Below, one piece after another: positions 1 to 6,549 of a stretch of 24,301 nucleotides of DNA. Source of the DNA: Vicinamibacteria bacterium (lineage in GTDB: Bacteria; Acidobacteriota; Vicinamibacteria; Vicinamibacterales; UBA2999); contig JAICEG010000016.1 of assembly GCA_025924295.1 (NCBI GenBank), forward strand, positions 1 through 24,301. Direction: 5' to 3'. The position numbers and the translations under genes are program-made. How positions within the stretch are numbered: position 1 is the stretch's first letter; each line of letters begins with the position of its first letter. The notes under the pieces were generated by a model that was given only the letters and a program-made list of their open reading frames with translations, had not been told where the DNA came from and did not search any database.

Positions 1-358
1 CCCGGCGCCGGGCCCTCTGGAGGGCCTGCTCCAGCCTTCCCGATTCTACCGGCTTGAGGAGGTAGTCGCCGGCGTTCCCCTCGAGGGCTTCAATGGCGTG
101 CTGGTCGAAGGCGGTCACGAAGACCAGCGCGGGGGGCTCGTCGCCTTTCTCGAGGAGCCGCCGGGCGACCTCGAATCCGCCGAGGCCGGGCATCTGGATA
201 TCCAGGAAGACGAGGTCCGGCTCGTGTTTTTCCACTGCGGCGAGCGCTTCGATCCCGTCGGCGGCCTGGCCCACGATCTCGATATCGCCGAGCTGGTCGA
301 GCTGGTAGCACAGTTCTTCACGTGCCAGCTGCTCGTCGTCAACGACCAGAATTCTCAT
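1..358 (-). CDS. LytR/AlgR-type response regulator, receiver domain (partial)
   Basis: The reading frame enters from the left edge and starts at ATG 356-358, so only the N-terminal 119 residues are visible. They form a CheY-like receiver domain. It has the acidic pair D7/D8 (start MRILVVDDEQ), the phosphoacceptor D53 in VFLDIQMPG, the switch threonine T82 in FVTAFD, and the conserved lysine K102 in YLLKPVE. The output domain lies outside the window. A LytTR DNA-binding domain is expected, because the gene follows a LytS/YehU-type kinase and the wording of the receiver (EELCYQL, DQHAIEALEG) is typical of that family; this part is inference. The gene is downstream of the kinase on the same strand across a 63-bp gap that holds a perfect inverted repeat. 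A weak CAGGAG ribosome-binding site lies just before the ATG. Confidence 0.93.
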   Translation of the reverse strand, partial: MRILVVDDEQLAREELCYQLDQLGDIEIVGQAADGIEALAAVEKHEPDLVFLDIQMPGLGGFEVARRLLEKGDEPPALVFVTAFDQHAIEALEGNAGDYLLKPVESGRLEQALQRARRR

Positions 359-373
359 TGCACTCCTGGGAAA

Positions 374-416
374 GGGTCAGACCCCTTGATAACGAACGGC
401 TCAAGGGGTCTGACCC
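374..416. repeat. Perfect 16-bp inverted repeat between kinase and regulator
   Basis: Arm GGGTCAGACCCCTTGA (374-389) and its exact reverse complement (401-416) flank an 11-nt loop. Each arm contains its own small palindrome, GGGTC-A-GACCC. The element fills the gap between the stop of the histidine kinase and the start of the response regulator. The transcript could form a very stable hairpin, without a T tract on the minus strand. It looks like a REP-type interspersed palindrome; an attenuator between the two genes is the alternative. Confidence 0.85.
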
Positions 417-421
417 CAGCC

Positions 422-1744
422 TCATGCGGTGATCTGCTGCACCGCAGTCAGTTCGGGAACCTCGATGCGCGCGCTGGTACCCCGCCCGGGCTCGCTCGTC
501 AACTTGAGCTGGTACTGGTCGCCGTAGATCACCGTGAGCCGCTCGCGCACGTTGGCCAGGCCGATGCCACTCGACATCGGCTGATCCAGCCGATCGAGCA
601 TGAACCCCATCCCGTCATCTTCGACCTCGATGATGGCGCGGCCGTTCTCCCGATGACTTCGAAGAGTGATCACGCCAGGGCCCACTTTTCTTGCGAAGCC
701 GTGTTTGATGGAGTTCTCGACCAGCGGCTGCAGGATCATGCTCGGTACGACGACGTCGAGAGTATCAGGGCTGATCTCCTTCCTGACGCGGAGCTTCGGT
801 CCGAACCGGATGACCTCGATATCGAGATACTCATCGATCGACTCCAGCTCCTCTCGCAGCGTGACGAAGTGCTGATGACTGCGCAGCAGCCGGCGCAGCA
901 GCGCAGACAGCTTGAGAATGAGCGTGCGCGCCGTATCTGGCTGCGAGCGAATGAGCGAGGAAATCGAGGTGAGCGTATTGAACAGGAAGTGGGGATTGAT
1001 TTGACTCTTGAGGGTCTCGATCCTCGCCGCCAGCAGCAGCTGGGCCTGTTCCTGCAGTCGATGTTCGATGCGCGCCGAGTTCCAGATCTTGATCGGCGTG
1101 GCGACGGCAACAACCGTGACAAGTACGACGACGAGCGTCATCCACGGCGACGGTGAACCGAGATAGAAGAGTCGTTCGACGCCAAAGCGTGCGCCGAGGG
1201 CCTGACGAACGAGTTCGAGTGCCACGGTCGCGAGCAGCAGAACGAGCTGCCAATTGGGCTCGAAGTTGCGCAGCATCTTCCAGAGGTGTTTGCGCAGGTC
1301 GATGAAGACGAACGGCGTGAACTGCCAGATCGCTTCCTTGGGACAGACCTCTCGCAAGCCACCGCCCGCGAAACCGCAGCCGACGGCGAAGGGGAGGGCG
1401 ATGAACTCATTGGCGATGAGCGCCGGCGTCGCGGCCAGGAGACCAACGAGCGCTCCGGTGTAAGGGCCAGCCAGGAGTCCCGCGAGGAAAGCGCCCTCGA
1501 GCGTCAGATCAGCAGCGTCATACTTCAGGATCACGCGACTGGTGACGCCCGCCATGAGCGGCATGCCGAGCGAGAGCGTGAACACCAGCCGATCCACCCA
1601 GCCGCGGCGCTCGAAGATCAGAATCCGACGAAATCTGTGGAATCGCGCCAGCATCGTGGCGAGCACGGCGATGGCCGCCAGGCGGACGAGCAGGGTCAGC
1701 AGGAACTGCTCGGTTGTGAGGCTTCGGAGTTCCACCGGGGGCAT
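422..1744 (-). CDS. LytS-type sensor histidine kinase
   Basis: This is a 440-residue membrane histidine kinase. The N-terminal 210 residues are hydrophobic and contain the pattern of the 5TM-5TMR_LYT sensor region (for example LEGAFLAGLLAGPYTGALVGLL). Two further membrane segments follow, then the His_kinase domain with the phosphorylated H252 in INPHFLFNTLTSI. The ATPase domain comes last, with N box QPLVENSIKHGF and G boxes EDDGMGF and GIGLANVRERL. It should phosphorylate the response regulator encoded directly downstream; the ligand is unknown. I chose ATG 1742-1744 (MPPVELRS) because the longer open frame upstream runs through repeats and antisense to nuoI. No convincing Shine-Dalgarno is present, and the region upstream is entirely heptad repeats. 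The family assignment is sure, the exact start less so. Confidence 0.93.
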   Translation of the reverse strand: MPPVELRSLTTEQFLLTLLVRLAAIAVLATMLARFHRFRRILIFERRGWVDRLVFTLSLGMPLMAGVTSRVILKYDAADLTLEGAFLAGLLAGPYTGALVGLLAATPALIANEFIALPFAVGCGFAGGGLREVCPKEAIWQFTPFVFIDLRKHLWKMLRNFEPNWQLVLLLATVALELVRQALGARFGVERLFYLGSPSPWMTLVVVLVTVVAVATPIKIWNSARIEHRLQEQAQLLLAARIETLKSQINPHFLFNTLTSISSLIRSQPDTARTLILKLSALLRRLLRSHQHFVTLREELESIDEYLDIEVIRFGPKLRVRKEISPDTLDVVVPSMILQPLVENSIKHGFARKVGPGVITLRSHRENGRAIIEVEDDGMGFMLDRLDQPMSSGIGLANVRERLTVIYGDQYQLKLTSEPGRGTSARIEVPELTAVQQITA

Positions 1745-1752
1745 TGTACAGA

Positions 1753-1831
1753 GGCTCTTGGCTTTAGGCTCTGGGCTCTGGCCCGGCTCTGGGCTTTGCC
1801 GGCCCAAGCCAAGAGCCGAAAGCCCAGAGCC
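1753..1831. repeat. Degenerate heptad repeat with inverted second half (site A)
   Basis: The left half reads as consecutive 7-mers: GGCTCTT (1753), GGCTTTA (1760), GGCTCTG (1767), GGCTCTG (1774). The right half reads as the complementary type: AAGAGCC (1811), GAAAGCC (1818), CAGAGCC (1825). Exact inverted pairs are 1753-1764 with 1806-1817 (12 bp) and 1785-1797 with 1819-1831 (13 bp). The two pairs interleave rather than nest. The tract fills most of the 102-bp divergent intergenic region between the histidine kinase and nuoI. The same family recurs upstream of lon. Confidence 0.85.
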
Positions 1832-1840
1832 TGATATGAT
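1832..1840 (+). promoter_or_regulatory. Extended -10 element for a possibly leaderless nuoI-like transcript
   Basis: TGATATGAT is an extended -10 (TGN plus TATGAT, 5 of 6 matches to TATAAT). It ends 6 nt before the ATG at 1847, the normal distance to a transcription start. Together with the absence of a Shine-Dalgarno, this suggests that transcription starts at or beside the start codon. No clear -35 is visible because the upstream DNA is repeat. This rests on sequence pattern only. Confidence 0.45.
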
Positions 1841-1846
1841 CGACGG

Positions 1847-2302
1847 ATGATCGGTCCGCTCGTCAAGGGGTTCGTCCTCACGTTCCGGCACATGTTCAAG
1901 AAGCCGGTGACGGTCAACTACCCGTACCAGAAAGTGCCGGTGTTTCCGAAGTACCGCGGCAAGCAGGTCCTGATGCGGGACGAGAACGGCCTGGAAAAGT
2001 GCGTGGCCTGCGGGTTGTGCTCGGTCGCGTGCCCGGCCGATGCCATCTACCTCGAGGCGGCAGAGAACGACGGAACCGTCATGGCCGGCCCGCGCTACGC
2101 CAGCGTGTATCAGATCCACAAGACTCGCTGCATCTTCTGCGGGATGTGCGAGGAGGCCTGTCCCGTCTCGGCCATCTTCATGGGCAAGGACTACGAACTC
2201 GCCGTGTACAGCAAGGACGATTTCGTGTGGGACAAGACCGACCTGCTGGTTGCGCCGCCTGCGGAGAGTCAGCCGCCTCTTCCGTCTTCCGCCCGGGGTT
2301 GA
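1847..2302 (+). CDS. nuoI: NuoI-like 2x[4Fe-4S] ferredoxin (NADH-quinone oxidoreductase subunit I type)
   Basis: The product has 151 residues. Two ferredoxin motifs are intact: C52-C55-C58-C62 in CVACGLCSVACP, and C95-C98-C101-C105 in CIFCGMCEEACP. The N-terminal part (GFVLTFRHMFKKPVTVNYP) and the segment RGKQVLMRDENGLEKC are characteristic of NuoI, the peripheral-arm subunit of complex I that carries clusters N6a and N6b. No other nuo gene is in the window. It may therefore be a dispersed complex I gene or a paralogue serving another redox enzyme. It begins at ATG 1847, immediately after an extended -10 and without a Shine-Dalgarno. Eleven nucleotides after its stop the next gene starts on the same strand, so the two are probably co-transcribed. 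The length is slightly under the usual 160-180 residues; the C-terminal tail is Pro/Ser-rich and not conserved. Confidence 0.88.
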   Translation: MIGPLVKGFVLTFRHMFKKPVTVNYPYQKVPVFPKYRGKQVLMRDENGLEKCVACGLCSVACPADAIYLEAAENDGTVMAGPRYASVYQIHKTRCIFCGMCEEACPVSAIFMGKDYELAVYSKDDFVWDKTDLLVAPPAESQPPLPSSARG

Positions 2303-2313
2303 TCTAGCGAGAC

Positions 2314-4164
2314 GTGATCCAGCCTTTTCTCGAAGCAATCGATGAGCGCGTCCTCGTCTGCGACGGCGCCATGGGGACGATGCTCTATGCCCAGGGTGTG
2401 TTCATCAATCGCTCGTTCGATTCCCTCAACCTGAGCGATCCGACGCGAGTCCTCGCGGTTCATCGCGCCTACGCGCAATCGGGCGCCGATGTCATCGAGA
2501 CCAACACGTTCGGAGCCAATCGAATCAAGCTGCGTGCCTTTGGCCTCGCCGAACGGCTTCGCGAGATCAACCAGGCGGGCGCACGGCTGGCACGCGACGG
2601 CGCCGGCGGCTCGGCCTATGTCGCCGGCGCGATCGGGCCGCTCGGCATTCGCATCGAGCCGTGGGGCCGGATGGGGCGGGACGAGGCGCACGAGTACTTC
2701 CGGGAGCAGGTGCAGGCGCTTCTCGATGGCGGCGTCGACCTGTTCATCCTCGAAACGTTTCGTGATCTGAACGAGATCCGTGCCGCCATCGGCGCCGTGC
2801 GCAGTGTGTGCACGCTGCCGATCGTCGCGCAGATGACCATCGAAGATGACGGCAATACGCTCGACGGCACGGCTCCCGAACAGTTCGCGCCGTCGTTGCA
2901 GGAGTCCGGCGCCAACGTCATCGGGCTCAATTGCAGCATTGGTCCCGCGCACATGCTCGAGACGCTCGAGCGCATGACCGCGGCGACCGGGGCCAGCCTG
3001 TCCGCGCAGCCCAACGCCGGACGGCCCCGCGACGTGGAGGGGCGGACCATCTACCTGACGTCGCCCGAGTACATGGCGTCGTACGCGAGGCGCTTCGCCG
3101 AGCGGCGCGTCCGCCTCGTGGGCGGATGCTGCGGGACGACCCCCACTCACATTGCGGAAATCAAGTCTGCGCTGTCGCGAGTTGGAACGGCGCCCGCCAG
3201 GCCTGCGTCTCACGCGCGTGGAATGGACGACGAACGCAGACCGGCGTCGATGGCGGTCGATGAACCGCTCAACCCGTCGGAGAAATCTGTCCTGAGTCGT
3301 GCCTTCGCCAATCGACGATGGGTACGGCTGATCGAAGTGGTGCCACCGAGAGGGCACGAAACGAAGTCGGTGATTGAGGACTCGCTGCAGCTGCGCGCGC
3401 GCGGTGTTGACGCCGTCCACGTGCCCGACGGTGCGAGCGGACCTCGGCTCAGCGCGCTGTCACTGGCGGTGTTGATTCGGGAGCGCGCCGGCATCGAAGT
3501 GGTCCTGCAGTTCTCCGCTCGAGACAAACCGCTCGTGGGAATACAGTCGGAGTTGCTCGGTGCGTACGCCATGGGGATCCGCAACCTGCTGGCGGTCACC
3601 GGCGAGGTGCATCCGATCGGTGACTATCCTGACGCCACGACGCTCGTGGATGTCGACTCGATCGGGTTGGTCAATGCTGTCGCGAGACTCAATCACGGGC
3701 TGGATGTTGGCGGCCAGACGATTGGCAGTGCGACGCGATTTCACATCGGCGTGACCGTGAATGCCGGGGCCGAGGATCTGGACGAAGAAATCCGCCGCTT
3801 CGACTGGAAAGTCGACGCCGGCGCTGAATACGTCGTCACGAGGCCCGTGTTCGACGTGACCGCGTTCGATCGGATCCACCCGCGACTCGAAACGTCGCGC
3901 CTGCCGGTGGTGCTCAGCGTGCGTCCGTTCGAGAGCGTGCTCGATGCGGAGTACCTCGCGAACGAAGTCCCCGGCACGCATGTGCCCGCTACGATGATCG
4001 AACGCATGCGACGAGCATCGAGCCCGGATGCGGCGGCAAAGGAAGGCGTCGCCATTGCCGTCGATGTTGCGCGCACGCTTCGCGCGCGTGTGCAAGGAGT
4101 AAATGTGGTGCCGCCACCCGGCCGATTCGATCTCGGGCTGGCGTTGCTTGATGCGTTGACATGA
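2314..4164 (+). CDS. Bifunctional homocysteine S-methyltransferase / methylenetetrahydrofolate reductase
   Basis: This 616-residue fusion is of the type represented by Bacillus YitJ. Residues about 1-290 are a homocysteine S-methyltransferase domain, with the opening CDGAMGTMLYAQG and the three zinc-binding cysteines C207 (GLNCS) and C272/C273 (GGCCGTTPTHI). Residues about 325-616 are a MetF-type FAD-dependent 5,10-methylenetetrahydrofolate reductase TIM barrel (RLIEVVPPRG, NLLAVTGEVHPIGDYPDA, YVVTRPVFDV). The pair couples formation of methyl-THF to methionine synthesis. A cobalamin-binding domain is absent, so the fusion alone is not a full MetH. The start is GTG 2314, 11 nt after the nuoI-like stop; no better in-frame start precedes the conserved CDGAMGT motif. 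The length is normal for the family. A methyltransferase gene follows, but behind its own promoter. Confidence 0.92.
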   Translation: MIQPFLEAIDERVLVCDGAMGTMLYAQGVFINRSFDSLNLSDPTRVLAVHRAYAQSGADVIETNTFGANRIKLRAFGLAERLREINQAGARLARDGAGGSAYVAGAIGPLGIRIEPWGRMGRDEAHEYFREQVQALLDGGVDLFILETFRDLNEIRAAIGAVRSVCTLPIVAQMTIEDDGNTLDGTAPEQFAPSLQESGANVIGLNCSIGPAHMLETLERMTAATGASLSAQPNAGRPRDVEGRTIYLTSPEYMASYARRFAERRVRLVGGCCGTTPTHIAEIKSALSRVGTAPARPASHARGMDDERRPASMAVDEPLNPSEKSVLSRAFANRRWVRLIEVVPPRGHETKSVIEDSLQLRARGVDAVHVPDGASGPRLSALSLAVLIRERAGIEVVLQFSARDKPLVGIQSELLGAYAMGIRNLLAVTGEVHPIGDYPDATTLVDVDSIGLVNAVARLNHGLDVGGQTIGSATRFHIGVTVNAGAEDLDEEIRRFDWKVDAGAEYVVTRPVFDVTAFDRIHPRLETSRLPVVLSVRPFESVLDAEYLANEVPGTHVPATMIERMRRASSPDAAAKEGVAIAVDVARTLRARVQGVNVVPPPGRFDLGLALLDALT

Positions 4165-4167
4165 GTG

Positions 4168-4179
4168 CAAGTCGACTTG
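4168..4179. repeat. Palindrome just after the fused methionine gene
   Basis: CAAGTCGACTTG is a perfect 12-bp palindrome, 3 nt after the TGA of the preceding gene and flanked by GTG and CGCAC. It could help end the transcript, but there is no T tract, so a Rho-independent terminator is not supported. Confidence 0.4.
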
Positions 4180-4217
4180 CGCACCTTCCTCACGTGTTCC
4201 CTTCACGTAAACAATGC

Positions 4218-4246
4218 TTGTCGGGATCAGGAAGGCCCTGTATAGT
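4218..4246 (+). promoter_or_regulatory. Sigma70-like promoter of the PmtA-like methyltransferase
   Basis: The -35 TTGTCG (4218-4223) and -10 TATAGT (4241-4246) are separated by 17 bp. The -10 matches the consensus at 5 of 6 positions and the -35 at 4 of 6. Transcription would start near 4253, giving a 5' leader of about 170 nt before the ATG at 4426. This is among the clearest promoters in the window. Confidence 0.6.
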
Positions 4247-4312
4247 GCCCACGGCAGTCCTCGCGTGTCCTGTCGCGTGTCGTGCCGGAAGTTGCGCCAG
4301 TCGAACAGGTTG

Positions 4313-4403
4313 CGGGCTACGGCTGAGACAGCCGAGACCCGTATCGGACCAGGATTGAGGCCCGGTAACCGGGCCCCACACAGGAACGCCGTTCAGGCGT
4401 TCC
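4313..4403 (+). other. Structured 5' leader with three consecutive hairpins
   Basis: Hairpin 1: CGGG (4313-4316) and CGGCT (4320-4324) pair with AGCCG (4330-4334) and CCCG (4338-4341). This gives a stem with a symmetric 3x3 internal loop and a GAGAC loop. Hairpin 2: GGCCCGG (4359-4365), TAA loop, CCGGGCC (4369-4375). Hairpin 3: GGAACGCC (4383-4390), GTTCA loop, GGCGTTCC (4396-4403). The array lies between a good promoter and the GAGGAG ribosome-binding site of the methyltransferase. It is either a regulatory leader (riboswitch or attenuator) or a cluster of REP-like palindromes. I could not match it to a known riboswitch consensus. Confidence 0.6.
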
Positions 4404-4425
4404 GGTGACATGTGAGGAGCCGCGA

Positions 4426-5109
4426 ATGGCCCTGTTCGAACGCGAAGAAGATTTCCGCTCAGACGCCGCGTCGCGCGCGTTGTCGGTGACCGTCGTCGAG
4501 AACGACTTCGTCGAACGAGTCTACGAGAAGATTGCAAGAGTCTACGACCTGACCTTCGGGCCGACGCTCCATCCGGGGCGACTCATTGCCCTCGAGGGCA
4601 TGGGGATCAAGCCAGGCGATCGAATTCTGGAAGTGGGCGTCGGGACCGGCATCAACGCCCCGCTGTATCCGCGCCACTGCCATGTAACAGGCATCGACTT
4701 CTCCGCGAAGATGCTCGCCAAGGCGCGCGAGCGCGTCGAGCGCAAAGGCGTTCGCAATATCCGGTTGATGGAGATGGACGCGGGCAATCTGTCGTTTCCC
4801 GACAACACCTTCGACATCGTCTATGCACCGTACGTGATCAGCGTCGTGTCCGACCCGGTGCGGGTCGTACGCGAGATGAGTCGCGTCTGCAAGCCGGGTG
4901 GCAAGTTCATCGTCCTGAATCATTTCAAGAGCGCGAATCAGGTCGCAGCCAAGATGGAGCGGGCCATCTCCCCGTTCACGGTTCACATCGGCTTCAAGGC
5001 CGATCTCGACCTGCCAGGATTCCTCGCGCAGGCCAATCTCAAGCCCGTTTCCATTCGAAAGGTCAGCTTCCCTCCCATCTGGTCGCTTGTGACCTTCCAC
5101 AAGGACTGA
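4426..5109 (+). CDS. Class I SAM methyltransferase, PmtA-like (probable phospholipid N-methyltransferase)
   Basis: The 227-residue protein carries the Rossmann SAM-binding motif EVGVGTG (69-75), the acidic residue after strand 2 in VTGIDFSAKML, and the sequence NTFDIVYAPYVISVVSDP. It resembles Rhodobacter-type phosphatidylethanolamine N-methyltransferases (PmtA), which methylate membrane phosphatidylethanolamine towards phosphatidylcholine. Ubiquinone/menaquinone-type C-methyltransferases are the main alternative. The start ATG 4426 is preferred over GTG 4405 because GAGGAG (4414-4419) sits 6 nt upstream. The gene has its own promoter and a hairpin-rich leader. It lies behind a methionine-synthesis gene, consistent with a shared methyl-group theme, although co-regulation is only a guess. 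Confidence 0.82.
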   Translation: MALFEREEDFRSDAASRALSVTVVENDFVERVYEKIARVYDLTFGPTLHPGRLIALEGMGIKPGDRILEVGVGTGINAPLYPRHCHVTGIDFSAKMLAKARERVERKGVRNIRLMEMDAGNLSFPDNTFDIVYAPYVISVVSDPVRVVREMSRVCKPGGKFIVLNHFKSANQVAAKMERAISPFTVHIGFKADLDLPGFLAQANLKPVSIRKVSFPPIWSLVTFHKD

Positions 5110-5125
5110 TCCGGCCTGACCGGAG

Positions 5126-5157
5126 GACCTCGGCTAAGGCTCTCGACGGTCGAGGTC
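5126..5157. repeat. Inverted repeat after the methyltransferase
   Basis: GACCTCG (5126-5132) and CGAGGTC (5151-5157) are exact complements around an 18-nt loop, 16 nt after the methyltransferase stop. This is a possible transcription end; no U-tract follows. Confidence 0.3.
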
Positions 5158-5172
5158 GATAAGTGTTCCTGA

Positions 5173-5587
5173 GTCACGGGCCTAAGGTCTCTGGAGTCGT
5201 GGTCTGGACTCCACAGACGCTCCCTGTTCGCTGACGTACCACAGAGTCTGCTGCCCGATGTGTGTGCTGGTCTCCGCCATACCGACGTGGTGCTGACCGG
5301 CGACGGCGGCGATTCCTCGCTGCTCCGTCGACCTTGATCGATCAGGCGAGTTACATCCCGTTGACCGCCCGGTCGCGCCGACGGAGGAATGGTCGTCAGC
5401 GCGCGCGCTTGCCTTATTCGAATCGACACCCGAGGTGTCACGTTACGTCGACGCCCGAAAGTTCGGTGCGATGGTCAGGGGCCATTCGCTGCTGTCGGGT
5501 GAGACGCCCTCTGCGTGGGCGGCGATCAGTCTCGCGATGTGGCTGCGCTGCGAGGCAATGGAGCCCGCCCCTCCGAGGACAGCCTAG
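5173..5587 (+). pseudogene. Remnant of a lasso-type asparagine-synthetase-like cyclase
   Basis: Two pieces of an asparagine-synthetase-like protein can be read in different frames. The first (frame of 5224, about 5173-5337) ends in DVVLTGDGGD, the signature of the C-terminal part of such enzymes, and then hits TGA at 5335-5337. The second (frame of 5378, to TAG 5585-5587) encodes about 75 residues. It includes ALALFESTPEVSRYVDARK and SAWAAISLAMWLRCEAM, which look like the extreme C-terminus of lasso-peptide isopeptide cyclases (McjC/B-C type). The N-terminal glutaminase-like and ATP-binding halves, and about 100 residues between the pieces, are missing. So this is a deleted and frameshifted relic. 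The end is natural: its TAG overlaps the GTG of the kinase. Identification is from motif recognition only. Confidence 0.7.
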
Positions 5588-6549
5588 TGGCGGCGGCACA
5601 TCACTACGTCTCATGCGGCCTGGCGATCGCGTCTGATATTGCTGTTCCAGGTTTGCTGTCCAGCGCCTGCGAGCGGCCTCCGGATCTGCACGTGTCCGTG
5701 GGGCGTCACGCGGAAGCGCGGGCATCACTCGGTCAGGAGCGCCTTCGTTACCTGAGCCCTGAGCGGTGCGAAGACGGCACGCCGCAACTGACGGTCTGGA
5801 CCGGCTCGGGCGGAGCCCATCGACTGCGTTACTCCGACGGGACGGAGTTCATCATCAACAGCCAGGCGACACGGGTCGACGTCGATTGGCCGACCCCGTT
5901 GACCGAGGCAGACGCTGCCGTGTACCTGCTCGGACCGGTGCTCGGCTTTGTGCTGAGACTCCGGGAGATGGTCCCGCTGCACGCGAGCGCGGTCATGATT
6001 GGCGGTCGCGCGACAGCGTTCGTCGGCGATGCCTGGGCGGGCAAGTCGACAACGGCCGCAGCCTTTGCCGCCCTCGGACATCGAGTGCTTTCTGACGATC
6101 TGTTGCCTGTTGTGGACAACGGCGTGCCGATCGTGGCGTGCCCGAGCCATCCCCGACTCACGATGTGGCCCGATTCTGCGAGGGCGTTGTTCGGGACATC
6201 CGAAGAATTACCGGCCCTCACGCCCACGTACGACAAACGTTACCTTGACCTCCAACCTGGACATCGGTTCCATCCCACGCCTGTTCCGCTCGAAGTAATC
6301 TACGTCCTCGGCGATCGCGCACGCGTCCTCCAGGGATGGCGCGTCGTGCCACTCACTCCGCGGGCGGCGCTCATGGCGCTGGTGAAGAACACCTACGGTA
6401 GTTACCTGCTCGATGCGCGCATGCGAGCGCTCGAGTTCGAGCTATCGAGTCGCCTCGTGGAGCAGGTCTCAGTGAGACAGGTGACGTTTGCTGATGATAT
6501 CGGCCAGGTTCTCGAGTCCTGTCGCGCGCTCACGAAAGAGAGCATATGA
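5587..6549 (+). CDS. HPr-kinase-like (HprK-related) kinase of a lasso-type RiPP locus
   Basis: The product has 320 residues. Features of the HprK fold are visible: LHASAV before the P-loop, the Walker A GDAWAGKST (147-155, compare GDSGxGKS in HprK), and the acidic pair D170/D171 in RVLSDDLLPV. Short HprK homologues in lasso clusters (paeninodin PadeK, ThcoK) phosphorylate the C-terminal residue of the precursor. Here the precursor gene directly follows, so the same class of role is inferred. The start GTG 5587 is chosen because GAGGA (5575-5579) lies 7 nt upstream and the codon overlaps the TAG of the cyclase relic. An upstream GTG at 5515 lies within that relic. The stop overlaps the next start as ATGA, indicating translational coupling. 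The frame is open and apparently intact although the cyclase is broken. A role in polysaccharide loci, where similar kinases occur, is the alternative. Confidence 0.83.
   Translation: MAAAHHYVSCGLAIASDIAVPGLLSSACERPPDLHVSVGRHAEARASLGQERLRYLSPERCEDGTPQLTVWTGSGGAHRLRYSDGTEFIINSQATRVDVDWPTPLTEADAAVYLLGPVLGFVLRLREMVPLHASAVMIGGRATAFVGDAWAGKSTTAAAFAALGHRVLSDDLLPVVDNGVPIVACPSHPRLTMWPDSARALFGTSEELPALTPTYDKRYLDLQPGHRFHPTPVPLEVIYVLGDRARVLQGWRVVPLTPRAALMALVKNTYGSYLLDARMRALEFELSSRLVEQVSVRQVTFADDIGQVLESCRALTKESI

Noticed and set aside
1753..1831. CRISPR-like short repeats
   Set aside because: Units are 7 bp and contiguous, with no spacers; no cas gene is present.
1745..2338. N-terminal extension of the histidine kinase frame
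   Set aside because: The extension runs antisense to nuoI and through the heptad repeat; the membrane sensor begins at MPPVELRS.
4323..4328. CTGAGA in the methyltransferase leader, a TPP riboswitch word
   Set aside because: The second conserved TPP block (GAACCTGAT and GGATAATGCC type sequence) is absent, and CTGAGA is part of a simple hairpin loop here.
5400..5440. TTCGAATC-like word suggesting a tRNA T-arm
   Set aside because: No acceptor stem, D-arm or anticodon arm can be folded around it; it lies in the cyclase relic coding frame.
5515..5586. Earlier GTG start for the HprK-like kinase
   Set aside because: The extra residues come from the other frame of the cyclase relic; GTG 5587 has a good ribosome-binding site and the usual N-terminus.
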